Source: Paraferrimonas haliotis
GTDB taxonomy: Bacteria; Pseudomonadota; Gammaproteobacteria; Enterobacterales; Shewanellaceae
Length of the DNA: 64,000 nucleotides
Assembly (NCBI RefSeq): GCF_002282895.1
Contig: NZ_NRRB01000002.1
Coordinates: 62,001 to 126,000 of the forward strand
Reading direction: 5' to 3'
Shown here: piece by piece, positions 33,388-41,579 of the stretch
Numbering within the stretch: the stretch's first letter is position 1
How the letters are laid out: each line of letters opens with the position of its first letter
Program-made: the position numbers and the translations under genes
The notes under the pieces: model-generated
Seen by the model: only the letters and a program-made list of their open reading frames with translations
What the model was told of the DNA's origin: nothing
Databases searched by the model: none

Positions 33388-33416
33388 AATCCAGTTCCTT
33401 TATCTTAAATTCGTTG

Positions 33417-35306
33417 TTAAGCCAGCTCGGCAATATCGCCTTTCGACTCTAACCAAGTCTTGCGATCGCCACTGCGCTTTTTAGCCAAAAGCATATCCAT
33501 AATGGCCATGGTTTGTTCTTGATCGTCTACCGTCAATTGAATTAAACGTCGGGTATTGGGGTCCATGGTGGTTTCCCGCAGTTGGCCGGGGTTCATTTCA
33601 CCCAATCCTTTAAAGCGAGTGACCTGAATTTTACCTTTGCGCTTTTCCGCCTGAATTCTATCGAGAATGCCTTGCTTCTCTTCTTCATCGAGGGCATAAA
33701 ACACCTCTTTACCTATGTCCACTCGATACAAGGGAGGCATCGCAACGTAAATGTGACCTGCTTCAACTAACGCACTAAAATGCTTAAGGAATAAGGCGCA
33801 TAACAAGGTTGCAATGTGCAGCCCATCGGAATCCGCATCCGCTAAGATGCATATTTTGCCGTAGCGCAGTTCGCTAAAATCGTCCGAGTCTGGATCGCAG
33901 CCAATAGCGACCGAGATGTTATGAACTTCTTGAGACGCCAGCACCTGCGATGCATCGACTTCCCACGTGTTCAGAATTTTTCCACGCAACGGCATGATGG
34001 CTTGAAACTCTCGGTCGCGCGCTTGCTTAGCACTGCCCCCTGCTGAGTCCCCTTCCACCAAAAACAGCTCGGAGCGCATGGGTTCGCCTGAGGTGCAATC
34101 GGTGAGTTTGCCCGGAAGTGCCGGTCCTGAAGTGACTCGTTTACGCGCCACTTTCTTAGCACTTCGCAAGCGTTTTTGGGCGCTGTTAATGCACAAGTCA
34201 GCAATTAACTCCGCTTGATCTGTGTGTTCATTCAGCCACAAACTAAAGGCGTCTCTGACTACGCCAGAGACAAAGGCAGCGCACTGTCGCGACGATAACT
34301 TTTCTTTCGTTTGTCCTGCAAACTGTGGGTCTTGCATTTTCACTGACAACACGAAAGAGCATTTATCCCAGATGTCGTCCGGGGTCAGTTTCACCCCTCT
34401 TGGCAACAGGTTACGAAACTCGCAGAATTCTCGAATCGACTCTAACAGTCCCTGACGTAAGCCATTAACGTGCGTCCCCCCAAGCGGGGTAGGAATTAAG
34501 TTAACATAGCTTTCGGATAAGCTTTCACCGCCTTCTGGCAACCAAGTTACCGCCCAATCAACGGCTTCCTGTTTTGAGGCAAAACTGCCGGTAAAAGGTG
34601 ATTCAGGTAATCGCTGCCAAGCCCCTAAACGGTCAACAAGATAGTCTTTCAATCCCTCTTTAAATAACCATTCTTGAGTCTCGCCATTTTGTTTATTAAC
34701 GAACTTAATCGCTAATCCGGGGCATAAAACCGCTTTAGAACGCAGCAGATAGGTGAGTTTCGTCAGTGAAAAGTTCGCGGAATCGAAATAGCTTGAATCC
34801 GGCCAAAAGTGCACCGATGTTCCGGTATTGCGACGACCGCAAGTGCCGACAACGCTTAACTCTTCAACGCGGTCGCCGTTTTCGAATGCCATTTGATACA
34901 CCTGACTGTCGCGACGAACATTTACTTCTACTCGCGTCGACAGGGCGTTCACTACTGAAATACCAACACCGTGCAAACCACCGGAAAACTCGTAGTTCTT
35001 ATTTGAAAATTTACCACCAGCATGCAGCTTAGTTAAGATGAGCTCAACCCCAGGGATCCCTTCTTCAGGGTGGATATCCACCGGCATCCCACGCCCGTCA
35101 TCAATCACTTCTAGAGAATTGTCTTTATGCAAGATGACTTCAATTTTTGTGGCGTGTCCGGCTAACGCTTCGTCAACACTGTTATCGATAACCTCTTGCC
35201 CAAGGTGATTCGGACGCGTGGTATCGGTGTACATGCCGGGACGACGTTTGACCGGTTCTAAACCGTTTAATACTTCAATTGCATCAGCGGTATATTGATT
35301 GCTCAT
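33417..35306 (-). CDS. parE: Topoisomerase IV subunit B
   Basis: ParE is the ATPase subunit of topoisomerase IV. The 629-residue protein has the GHKL ATP site (DNSVDEA and DDGRGMPVD near residues 43-75, GGLHGVGISVVNAL near 109), the TOPRIM domain with EGDSAGGSAKQARDR and DADSDG, and RFKGLGEMNPGQL near the C-terminus. The length matches E. coli ParE (630), shorter than GyrB, and the parC neighbour settles ParE over GyrB. It is the last of yqiA-parE-parC in the leftward block. Confidence 0.98.
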   Translation of the reverse strand: MSNQYTADAIEVLNGLEPVKRRPGMYTDTTRPNHLGQEVIDNSVDEALAGHATKIEVILHKDNSLEVIDDGRGMPVDIHPEEGIPGVELILTKLHAGGKFSNKNYEFSGGLHGVGISVVNALSTRVEVNVRRDSQVYQMAFENGDRVEELSVVGTCGRRNTGTSVHFWPDSSYFDSANFSLTKLTYLLRSKAVLCPGLAIKFVNKQNGETQEWLFKEGLKDYLVDRLGAWQRLPESPFTGSFASKQEAVDWAVTWLPEGGESLSESYVNLIPTPLGGTHVNGLRQGLLESIREFCEFRNLLPRGVKLTPDDIWDKCSFVLSVKMQDPQFAGQTKEKLSSRQCAAFVSGVVRDAFSLWLNEHTDQAELIADLCINSAQKRLRSAKKVARKRVTSGPALPGKLTDCTSGEPMRSELFLVEGDSAGGSAKQARDREFQAIMPLRGKILNTWEVDASQVLASQEVHNISVAIGCDPDSDDFSELRYGKICILADADSDGLHIATLLCALFLKHFSALVEAGHIYVAMPPLYRVDIGKEVFYALDEEEKQGILDRIQAEKRKGKIQVTRFKGLGEMNPGQLRETTMDPNTRRLIQLTVDDQEQTMAIMDMLLAKKRSGDRKTWLESKGDIAELA

Positions 35307-35380
35307 GTGGTCTACTCTAGCTTGTGATAATGCGGCAGTTTTGTGACTGCCTTTTATAATTTATGGTGTATCGAGCGTTA

Positions 35381-35965
35381 TTATTCGATTGCGTTAAGCT
35401 CTAAAAATTTGGCGATGGCGCTTAAATGGCGTTCATAACCTTGAAAACTATGATCCCCGCCAGGTTCTACAATAAGCTCTGCTGATTGATATTTCCACAG
35501 AGCTTGTCGATAATCCAGTACCTCATCGGCACTTTGCAGCAAAACTAAATAATTAGCCGGTTGTTCGACAACTTCGGTATCCATTTGCTTGAGCTGTTGC
35601 ATATGCTCAGGCTTCACTTCAAACGCTTCTCCTGAATACGAGTTGACCTGTGTTCCAATATAATCTTCTAGCAATTCATACGGACGAACGGCGGGATTTA
35701 CCAATACCGCTTTACCGCCGTATCGCTGACAAAGGTAATTGGATAAGTATCCACCAAGCGATGAACCAATAAACCTCAGTGGCTCACCCCGAGCAAGTTC
35801 CGACTCCACTATATCGCACAGTTGCTGTTGAACCTGCAAAGGCTCACTGCCTAACTGTGGGATGTGAACCCTTAACTTGGGAAAATGTTGAGTTACGAAA
35901 GCCAAGGTTTGTTGGGCTTTTAACGACTCTGGTGAACTTGCGAACCCGTGTAAATATAACAGCAT
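35381..35965 (-). CDS. yqiA: YqiA family alpha/beta hydrolase (esterase)
   Basis: This 194-residue protein begins MLLYLHGFASSPESLKAQQ and has the nucleophile elbow GSSLGGYLS (Ser near residue 71) and a late His in GGDHSFQGYER, the serine-hydrolase triad layout. E. coli YqiA acts on short acyl esters in vitro; the natural substrate is unknown. It lies between cpdA and parE exactly as in E. coli, all leftward. 75 bp separate it from parE. Confidence 0.93.
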   Translation of the reverse strand: MLLYLHGFASSPESLKAQQTLAFVTQHFPKLRVHIPQLGSEPLQVQQQLCDIVESELARGEPLRFIGSSLGGYLSNYLCQRYGGKAVLVNPAVRPYELLEDYIGTQVNSYSGEAFEVKPEHMQQLKQMDTEVVEQPANYLVLLQSADEVLDYRQALWKYQSAELIVEPGGDHSFQGYERHLSAIAKFLELNAIE

Positions 35966-35999
35966 CGTCCTGATAGTTTCTTCGCAATTGGCGTGTTAA

Positions 36000-36821
36000 T
36001 TAGTAGCCTTGTGCAGCACTGTCGGGGATAAATCGAGCCCCTTCAAGGCGGTGAACTTGTGTATCGATGCTACCATCTGTGTGCAATTGCAGCAAACGAT
36101 AACCCGGCTGCAGCGTATCAAGAGCAAAGTCGTGGCTGTTGGGCAAAAATTGCACGCAGGTTGACGGGCTTGCTAATAGGCGAATGCCGTTCTGGATCTG
36201 GTCGAAGGCTTGATGGATATGCCCCCAAAGAATGGCCTTAACCTGAGGGTAGCCACTTAACCGCTCTAAAAACTGAGGGCCGTCTTTGAGGCAATGTTGA
36301 TCCAACCAATGACTCCCACTGAGTACAGGATTATGGTGCATCAGTAGCATTTGGTGATGGTCTTGCCCCGATTGCAGCCTTTGCTCGATCATTTCCAAGC
36401 GCTGTTGGCAAAACTCTCCGCCAGGTCGAGTACCGGACGTAGAGTTCAGCATGTGCAATTGCCAATTGCCCGCTTGCACTCGTGCTTGGTGATAGAAGTT
36501 ATCAGCCACAACATGGCGTTCTAACATGCTTAGCTCATCGTGATTACCCGGCAGTAAAAATACCGGACAATCGAATACAGACAACGCCTCGGCGCAATGC
36601 TGGTAGGATTCCACTGAATAGTCTTGACTGATGTCACCTGTGATTACGACAAAATCGTAAACCTTGCCAATTGCGGCATTAATGACTGAAGTAAAACTAT
36701 CCCAGGTTACAATACCGAGCAGATCTCTGGTTTTATCCGCAAACAAATGTGGATCAGTAATCTGCAACACATTTACTGTGCTGTGATGGTTTACTGAAAC
36801 TGTTGTTAACGGCGTTTTCAC
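36000..36821 (-). CDS. cpdA: 3',5'-cyclic-AMP phosphodiesterase
   Basis: CpdA hydrolyses cAMP and so lowers CRP activity. The 273-residue metallophosphoesterase shows the motif series QITDPHLF, ITGDISQD, LLPGNHDE, LMHHNP and LWGHIHQAF, which provide the two-metal site. The length matches E. coli (275). It is between yqiB and yqiA, 17 bp after yqiB. A membrane class III cyclase elsewhere in the window could supply its substrate, besides any CyaA. Confidence 0.95.
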   Translation of the reverse strand: MKTPLTTVSVNHHSTVNVLQITDPHLFADKTRDLLGIVTWDSFTSVINAAIGKVYDFVVITGDISQDYSVESYQHCAEALSVFDCPVFLLPGNHDELSMLERHVVADNFYHQARVQAGNWQLHMLNSTSGTRPGGEFCQQRLEMIEQRLQSGQDHHQMLLMHHNPVLSGSHWLDQHCLKDGPQFLERLSGYPQVKAILWGHIHQAFDQIQNGIRLLASPSTCVQFLPNSHDFALDTLQPGYRLLQLHTDGSIDTQVHRLEGARFIPDSAAQGY

Positions 36822-36838
36822 GTACCTATCTACCCAAC

Positions 36839-37273
36839 CTATCGACCTTGTGCGCCCTGCTCCGTTCGATGCATCGGTTGACGAAGCAGTTCTGCTAAGA
36901 AAATATTCTGCTGCAGCTTTTCGTCTCGTTGATGCATGGCAGCATTCGGATAATCATACACTGCCTTAAACTGAGAATTCTGTTGGCAACTTAACACTTC
37001 TGCTAATTGGGCGTCATGATAGACCCGAACCCTCATCACAAAGTCGGTAAAATACTTCCTTTTAGGTAATAACGGTGTGACTAAAACCGTTTCGGTATAA
37101 CGACTAACTTCAGCTAATTCGAAACGTAGCCCTTTACCGGATTCCGGCCAATCAACGCTTTCCTTTACGTTCCATTGCACCGGCAGCACCCGAATTAGAT
37201 CCAAGTAATTACGTGAACATAAGGTAAGAAAGCCCGACACATTAGGCTGATATTTAAAGTTTGAGCTTGTCAT
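36839..37273 (-). CDS. yqiB: YqiB (DUF1249) family protein
   Basis: The 144-residue protein has the DUF1249 pattern FLTLCSRNYLDLIRVLP and RVYHDAQLAEVLSCQ. Function unknown; in E. coli yqiB lies between nudF and cpdA, as here. Its start overlaps the end of nudF by 20 bp, which suggests coupling. It ends 17 bp before cpdA. Confidence 0.9.
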   Translation of the reverse strand: MTSSNFKYQPNVSGFLTLCSRNYLDLIRVLPVQWNVKESVDWPESGKGLRFELAEVSRYTETVLVTPLLPKRKYFTDFVMRVRVYHDAQLAEVLSCQQNSQFKAVYDYPNAAMHQRDEKLQQNIFLAELLRQPMHRTEQGAQGR

Positions 37274-37868
37274 AATTCAATGCCAACCATTGCAAACCAA
37301 TGATTGTAGCGCCATTAGTGATTTCGCCTTGTTGTAATTGCTGCAGAACCTGTTGCCGCGGTAACGCAAATACCCGAATGTCTTCATTCTCCTCAGCCAA
37401 GCCTGCGTGCTGTTGAATCGAGGTCGCATCAACGCTGGCGAAGTAAAGATGAAGCAGCTCGCTGCACCCACCTGGGCTGGGTAAGAACTTGCAGATAAAC
37501 TGCAAACGCTGAGCCAGCAAGCCGGTTTCTTCGTGCAATTCACGGTGAGCTACATCCTCTGGCTGTTCATCGGTGTCAATCATACCGGCAACCAGTTCCA
37601 CCAACCAAGGGGACGATACTTTATCTAGCGCCGGAAATCTGAGTTGTTCAATCAACACCACTTCATCGCGTACTGGATCGTAGGGTAACACCACTACCGC
37701 ATCGCCTCGCTCAAAAACTTCACGCTCAACCTCATTACTCCAACCGCCTTGATACAACTGATGCACAAAACGATAACGACGCATCTTAAAAAAGCCGTCA
37801 AACACGGTTTCTTGATGACGAACAGAGAGGCTTTTATTAGCAAAAAATGTGGAATTTTTATTCCTCAA
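37254..37868 (-). CDS. nudF: ADP-ribose pyrophosphatase NudF
   Basis: NudF cleaves ADP-ribose to AMP and ribose-5-phosphate, preventing unwanted protein ADP-ribosylation. The 204-residue Nudix enzyme has its box GMIDTDEQPEDVAHRELHEE plus TGL (near residues 98-120). E. coli NudF is 209 residues. It heads nudF-yqiB-cpdA-yqiA-parE-parC and is divergent from tolC across 278 bp (37869-38146), the same arrangement as in E. coli. Confidence 0.95.
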   Translation of the reverse strand: MRNKNSTFFANKSLSVRHQETVFDGFFKMRRYRFVHQLYQGGWSNEVEREVFERGDAVVVLPYDPVRDEVVLIEQLRFPALDKVSSPWLVELVAGMIDTDEQPEDVAHRELHEETGLLAQRLQFICKFLPSPGGCSELLHLYFASVDATSIQQHAGLAEENEDIRVFALPRQQVLQQLQQGEITNGATIIGLQWLALNYDKLKL

Positions 37869-38114
37869 CGTGACACTCCTCTCATATTTTTATTAAGCCG
37901 GTTCATTATCCAGTTGATGGTTAAACTGTGATCTTTAGAGGCAAATTAAAACCTGTTACAATTGTAAGTTGAACAAATAATTGTTAACTCAAGAAATTAG
38001 AGTAAGCTAACTAACAACGCTAATTTACACAGTTTTACGCCATTTGTAGTCAACTTAGGCGAGCAAGTAGTGTAAATTCATAATAATAGTTAACTTGTTC
38101 CATATCGACTCACA

Positions 38115-38132
38115 AGATAGACGTTTCTATCT
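38115..38132 (+). promoter_or_regulatory. Hairpin in the tolC 5' leader
   Basis: AGATAGA-CGTT-TCTATCT is a perfect 7-4-7 inverted repeat that ends three bases before the ribosome-binding site GAAGGA (38135-38140). It could be an RNA hairpin near the ribosome site or a DNA operator. Its action is not known. Confidence 0.45.
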
Positions 38133-38146
38133 ACGAAGGATAGCTA

Positions 38147-39478
38147 ATGAAATTCAAAATTCGCTCACTATGCGCATCTATCGCACTGTTGTCCGTGGCT
38201 GGCACAGCTAACGCTGATGACATTCTACAAATCTATCAGCAAGCGTTAGCCAGTGACCCGGTTGTCATTCAAGCCAAAGCCGATCGCGACCGCTTGTATG
38301 AGAGCATTACTGAAAATCGATCACCTTTGCTGCCTACGATTAGTGGAAACATTGGTTATGACAAAGCATGGGGAGACAATCAAGGTGGAAACTCTGGTTT
38401 CACCGGCGGATTACGTTTGAATCAGGTCATTTACGATCATGGAGCTTGGTTAAACCTGAGTTTGTCAGAAAAAACCGCCTCACAAGCGGATGCGACATAC
38501 GCTGAAGCGCTTCAGACCCTTATCACCCGAGTATCCACGGCTTATTTTAACGTACTAGCGGCACAGGATACGGTGGAATTTAAGGAAGCGGAAAAACGAG
38601 CGATTGAAAGACAATTAGAGCAAACCAAGCAACGCTTTGCAGTGGGGCTTACGGCCATTACCGGTGTACATGAAGCTCAAGCCCAGTTCGATTTGGCTAC
38701 CGCAGATTTAATTACCGCGCAAAATCAACTGGAAAACAGCTACGAAGCCCTTCGTGAAATTACCGGAATTGATCACGCTAACTTAAATGTTCTCGATACC
38801 GATCGGTTCTCCGCGGGTAAAACCACCCCATCCAGCAGTGCTGAATGGTTAACAATTGCTGAAGATTCCAATCTCGCTTTGTTGCAACGCCGTTTAGGTA
38901 AAGACATTGCAGAACAATCTATTTCTTTGGCGAAATCCGGGCATTTACCAAGTTTGAACTTCCAAGCCAACGCGACCACAGGTCAAGAGCGTAAATACGG
39001 CAACAACACCATTCCTCGTCCAGACAATTACAATGACCAAAATATTGCGGTTACTATGTCGATTCCGATTTTCGAAGGGATGCGGGTAAGTTCACAAGTT
39101 AAACAAGCTCAATATAACTATGTGATTGCCAGCGAAGCGTTAGAGCAGACTCATCGCCAAGTCGTGAAAAGCATTCGTTCAAACTTTAATACCGTAAATG
39201 CTACTGTTAGCTCGATTCGTGCTTACGAGCAATCGGTTATCTCAGCTGAAAGTGCGCTTAAAGCAACACAAGCAGGCTTTGAAGTAGGAACTCGTACCAT
39301 TGTTGAAGTACTTAACCGTACACGAGACCTTTATAACTCGAAAACTCAGCTGTCCAACAGCCGTTATGCATACATTAACAGTATCTTGCAGCTTAAAGCG
39401 GCTGCCGGCACGCTCAATGAAGATGACGTAATCGCTGTGAACAATGGCCTTAAGCCTTTGCAGCAACAGCAACCGTAA
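38147..39478 (+). CDS. tolC: TolC family outer-membrane efflux channel
   Basis: TolC is the outer-membrane exit duct for type I secretion and RND/MFS efflux pumps. The 443-residue protein has a signal peptide (to about residue 23, GTANA), two tandem outer-membrane efflux repeats (about 27-215 and 235-430) with long helices, and the typical QIYQQALASDP start of the mature part. A C-terminal stretch (NGLKPLQQQQP) is short. GAAGGA precedes the ATG. It is divergent from nudF, supporting a true TolC orthologue. A strong terminator follows. Confidence 0.95.
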   Translation: MKFKIRSLCASIALLSVAGTANADDILQIYQQALASDPVVIQAKADRDRLYESITENRSPLLPTISGNIGYDKAWGDNQGGNSGFTGGLRLNQVIYDHGAWLNLSLSEKTASQADATYAEALQTLITRVSTAYFNVLAAQDTVEFKEAEKRAIERQLEQTKQRFAVGLTAITGVHEAQAQFDLATADLITAQNQLENSYEALREITGIDHANLNVLDTDRFSAGKTTPSSSAEWLTIAEDSNLALLQRRLGKDIAEQSISLAKSGHLPSLNFQANATTGQERKYGNNTIPRPDNYNDQNIAVTMSIPIFEGMRVSSQVKQAQYNYVIASEALEQTHRQVVKSIRSNFNTVNATVSSIRAYEQSVISAESALKATQAGFEVGTRTIVEVLNRTRDLYNSKTQLSNSRYAYINSILQLKAAAGTLNEDDVIAVNNGLKPLQQQQP

Positions 39479-39498
39479 TATTTTATGAACGACAACAG

Positions 39499-39528
39499 AA
39501 AAGCCGCTTCAAATGAAGCGGCTTTTTT
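39499..39528 (+). terminator. Terminator after tolC
   Basis: The 8-bp stem GCCGCTTC / GAAGCGGC with an AAAT loop, flanked by AAAA and TTTTTT, forms a classical hairpin. The T-tract is on the plus strand and the A-run makes it possibly bidirectional with the convergent barrel gene. Confidence 0.9.
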
Positions 39529-39559
39529 ATATCAATAACCCGAATCGTCGAGAATCAAA

Positions 39560-40300
39560 TTAGAAGTGCAGCTCGATGCCTGCAAAGGCACCTTTAAAAT
39601 TAGTCTTAGCATTGACTGAGTCGAAACTGGTGTCTTCGAAGCCCATTTCTCGGTAGCCAACGCGAAGTTTATAATCCAGCGCTATGGTATCGAAAATCCA
39701 ACCAACACCGCCTTGATAATCGTAGTTTTTACTACCGTCAGTCATTACATCAACAAAACCATAAAGACCAAATCCAGGCACTTTCACTTGACTGCGGGCA
39801 TAGGCCATCGCAACACCACTGCTCAGATCTCGACTGTAACGCCGTCCGACTTCGTCGTCCGGTAAGATTGCAAAATCCGAATGAAAACGCTTGTAGGCGC
39901 CACCTAAATCCAATTCAATCAAATCGTTATCAAGCAATTCGTAGTATAAAATGAAATCCGTATTGGATAGATTGACATCCGCAGTAACGCCACCGGTAAA
40001 ATCTTGACCGTCGAAGCGCATGTCTGCATTGTCAGCATAGCCTTTGGTTTCAATGCGGTTTTCACGAATCATGACATTGGGCAATATCGGCACCGGATGC
40101 TCTATCGCCAACCATAGACTCATTTGTGATTCAGAATCTGTTTCAAAGGTCTGGCGCGGTGTTCCGGCGTCGGCAAACGCCATTTCTGAGTCGGCTTTCC
40201 AATAGTCGCCACCGACCTTAAAACCAATAACATCAGCACTGGCTGACGCTGAGGAGAGCCCAAGACTGACAGCTAAAGCGGCATAACTTAGTTTTTTCAT
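39560..40300 (-). CDS. TIGR04219 family outer-membrane beta-barrel protein
   Basis: The 246-residue protein has a signal peptide (residues 1-22, SSASASA) and a body of alternating strands that begins DVIGFKVGGDYWKAD and ends KGAFAGIELHF, with a C-terminal aromatic residue as in outer-membrane barrels. This matches the TIGR04219 family, known from Shewanella and allies, with no assigned function. It converges on tolC and lies 60 bp from a copper chaperone gene upstream, in the same direction. Confidence 0.8.
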   Translation of the reverse strand: MKKLSYAALAVSLGLSSASASADVIGFKVGGDYWKADSEMAFADAGTPRQTFETDSESQMSLWLAIEHPVPILPNVMIRENRIETKGYADNADMRFDGQDFTGGVTADVNLSNTDFILYYELLDNDLIELDLGGAYKRFHSDFAILPDDEVGRRYSRDLSSGVAMAYARSQVKVPGFGLYGFVDVMTDGSKNYDYQGGVGWIFDTIALDYKLRVGYREMGFEDTSFDSVNAKTNFKGAFAGIELHF

Positions 40301-40320
40301 GTAACACTCTTTCCGTGATA

Positions 40321-40368
40321 GTTCTATTTAATGATAGTTCTGTTTAATAGCAATTCTGTTTAATGATT
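40321..40368. repeat. Three tandem 16-bp imperfect repeats
   Basis: GTTCTATTTAATGATA, GTTCTGTTTAATAGCA and ATTCTGTTTAATGATT stand in tandem. The third copy contains the stop codon of the copper chaperone gene (TAA on the minus strand), so the array runs from coding end into the gap before the barrel gene. It looks like slipped-strand duplication. Confidence 0.75.
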
Positions 40369-40830
40369 ATGGTGATGATGCTCGTGAGAAGCTGATGCAT
40401 CATTCAAGTCGGTAACTACCGCTTCAATGTCTCGAGTCGAGCCATCATCAAAGCTTAGTGTCATTGGTACCTTAGCGCCAAGTTTTAAGGGCGACGTTAA
40501 CCCAATCAGCATGATGTGAAAGCCACCTGGCGATAATTCAACGCGAGCCATGGGGCGAATAAATATGTGATCGACTTGGGTCATTTTTATCACGCCGTCT
40601 TGCTCTGCCAAGGTATGCAGCTCGGCTTTTTCAGCGACTTTAGTAGTAACGCCAATTAGGCTTATCGGACGTTCTGAATGGTTCATGATGTCCAAATAAG
40701 CAGCCGTATTGGGTACCGACGGCGGTAACGCTCTTACCACCTCGTTGGTGATCATCAATTTTGCTTGGGCGGAGATTGCGAAGCAGCTAAATAGTAAGCC
40801 AAATGCTGTAGACAGTAGTTTATTCTTCAT
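40360..40830 (-). CDS. Periplasmic copper chaperone PCu(A)C
   Basis: PCu(A)C proteins carry Cu(I) to the CuA site or CuB of cytochrome oxidase. The 156-residue protein has a signal peptide (to about residue 23) and the copper site spread over His and Met: LHTLAEQDGVIKMTQVDHI and FHIMLIG. The tail HEHHHHNH adds extra metal-binding His residues. The partner SCO protein is not next to it. The gene is followed by three tandem repeats that include its stop. Confidence 0.9.
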   Translation of the reverse strand: MKNKLLSTAFGLLFSCFAISAQAKLMITNEVVRALPPSVPNTAAYLDIMNHSERPISLIGVTTKVAEKAELHTLAEQDGVIKMTQVDHIFIRPMARVELSPGGFHIMLIGLTSPLKLGAKVPMTLSFDDGSTRDIEAVVTDLNDASASHEHHHHNH

Positions 40831-40903
40831 TAGGTTAGTTGCTCTTTGTTATCGTTATTTTTCGATAGCAGCATAACCTAATTCGATTGCAGCTTAAACC
40901 ATC

Positions 40904-41116
40904 TTAACGGTGTCGATAGTGACTTTGCTGGTTTTCTGAGGGCATAAGTACAGCCAGTATTAAATAGCCAAGCGTTAGGCTTACCGGCTCAACGAGCATC
41001 GCACACATAAACACCACTCGAACCCAAAAGCGAGACCAGCCCCACTGATTGGCAAAGCCGCTTAACACTCCAGCTAACCAAGAATCTCGACTTGCTCGAC
41101 GTATGCTGTTCATCAT
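40904..41116 (-). CDS. PspC-domain small membrane protein
   Basis: This 70-residue protein has an N-terminal basic region RRASRDSWLAGVLSGFANQWGWSR in two parts and a hydrophobic segment FWVRVVFMCAMLVEPVSLTLGYLILAVL (about 31-58), the PspC domain layout. E. coli PspC senses membrane stress and controls PspA/PspF. The domain here is near the minimal size. TAGGAGAAGA, which overlaps the stop of the 30-residue gene upstream, is its ribosome site. It is the third gene of an operon with a sigma-54 promoter. Called PspC-like by domain, not by full orthology. Confidence 0.88.
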   Translation of the reverse strand: MMNSIRRASRDSWLAGVLSGFANQWGWSRFWVRVVFMCAMLVEPVSLTLGYLILAVLMPSENQQSHYRHR

Positions 41117-41123
41117 TCTTCTC

Positions 41124-41216
41124 CTAAGTTTCTAAAAAATGCGCCACGCTGGCCAACATGAAAAAGCTGATAACGGGCGCTATAAAAAGTGCAATCAGAA
41201 AGCTTGTTGAAATCAT
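41124..41216 (-). CDS. Putative 30-residue single-pass membrane protein in the PspC operon
   Basis: A short reading frame encodes MISTSFLIALFIAPVISF and then FMLASVAHFLET, 30 residues, mostly one membrane segment (residues 5-25). It starts after GGTGG, whose sequence overlaps the stop of the preceding gene, and its own stop TAG is part of the ribosome site TAGGAG of the PspC gene. Such tight packing with both neighbours strongly suggests that it is translated. It slightly recalls the N-terminus of PspB (short periplasmic start then helix), but is far shorter and lacks the cytoplasmic coil. Function unknown. Confidence 0.6.
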   Translation of the reverse strand: MISTSFLIALFIAPVISFFMLASVAHFLET

Positions 41217-41219
41217 GGT

Positions 41220-41513
41220 TTACCACCGAGCGCTGTACTTTACTGGCGAATCGGTTTTGGCCTCGTCTTTTTTGGTATTGGCCAGTGGTAAGTCTGATTC
41301 AGTTTGAAAGCGTTCTAGCTGAACTTGAATCTGCTTTTTCAACTCTTGTTGTGAATGAGAAACAAACTCGGAAATGCCTTGTTGAATGTTAGATGACAAC
41401 TGACGTTGAATTTCTTGAGTGTTCAATTCACTGGCATCTGCATTGGCACTTACAGCGGCTGTAAAGGCGGCGATAAAACCGATGGCGATGGTGGTTGCAG
41501 TACGTGTTTTCAT
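41220..41513 (-). CDS. Small exported helical protein of unknown function, first gene of the Psp-like operon
   Basis: The 97-residue protein has a signal peptide (to about residue 26, SANADA) and a mature part that is a single long amphipathic helix or coiled coil (EIQRQLSSNIQQGISEF through QIQVQLERFQ, about 33-70), then a charged tail with AKTDSPVKYSARW. No family was recognised. AAGGGTAG precedes the ATG. A sigma-54-type promoter lies about 45-65 bp upstream, and a 30-residue membrane protein and a PspC-domain protein follow directly, so an envelope-stress role is inferred from context only. Confidence 0.65.
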   Translation of the reverse strand: MKTRTATTIAIGFIAAFTAAVSANADASELNTQEIQRQLSSNIQQGISEFVSHSQQELKKQIQVQLERFQTESDLPLANTKKDEAKTDSPVKYSARW

Positions 41514-41559
41514 GATATCTACCCTTTTTCGTTGTTTGATGATTTAGCTATCAAAGCTA

Positions 41560-41577
41560 TTACAACCCTCGTGCCAA
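41560..41577 (-). promoter_or_regulatory. Sigma-54-type promoter of the Psp-like operon
   Basis: Read leftward the sequence is TTGGCACGAGGGTTGTAA. TTGGCACG is an exact -24 element (consensus YTGGCACG) and TTGTA matches the -12 TTGCA at four of five positions, with the standard 10 bases between GG and the -12 dinucleotide. The predicted start near 41550 gives a leader of about 37 bases. E. coli psp genes also use sigma-54 with PspF; the activator here is not known. Confidence 0.6.
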
Positions 41578-41579
41578 CT

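Noticed and set aside
35334-35355. GGCAGT/ACTGCC hairpin between yqiA and parE as terminator
   Set aside because: Its T-tract points rightward where no gene ends, and the stem is only six base pairs.
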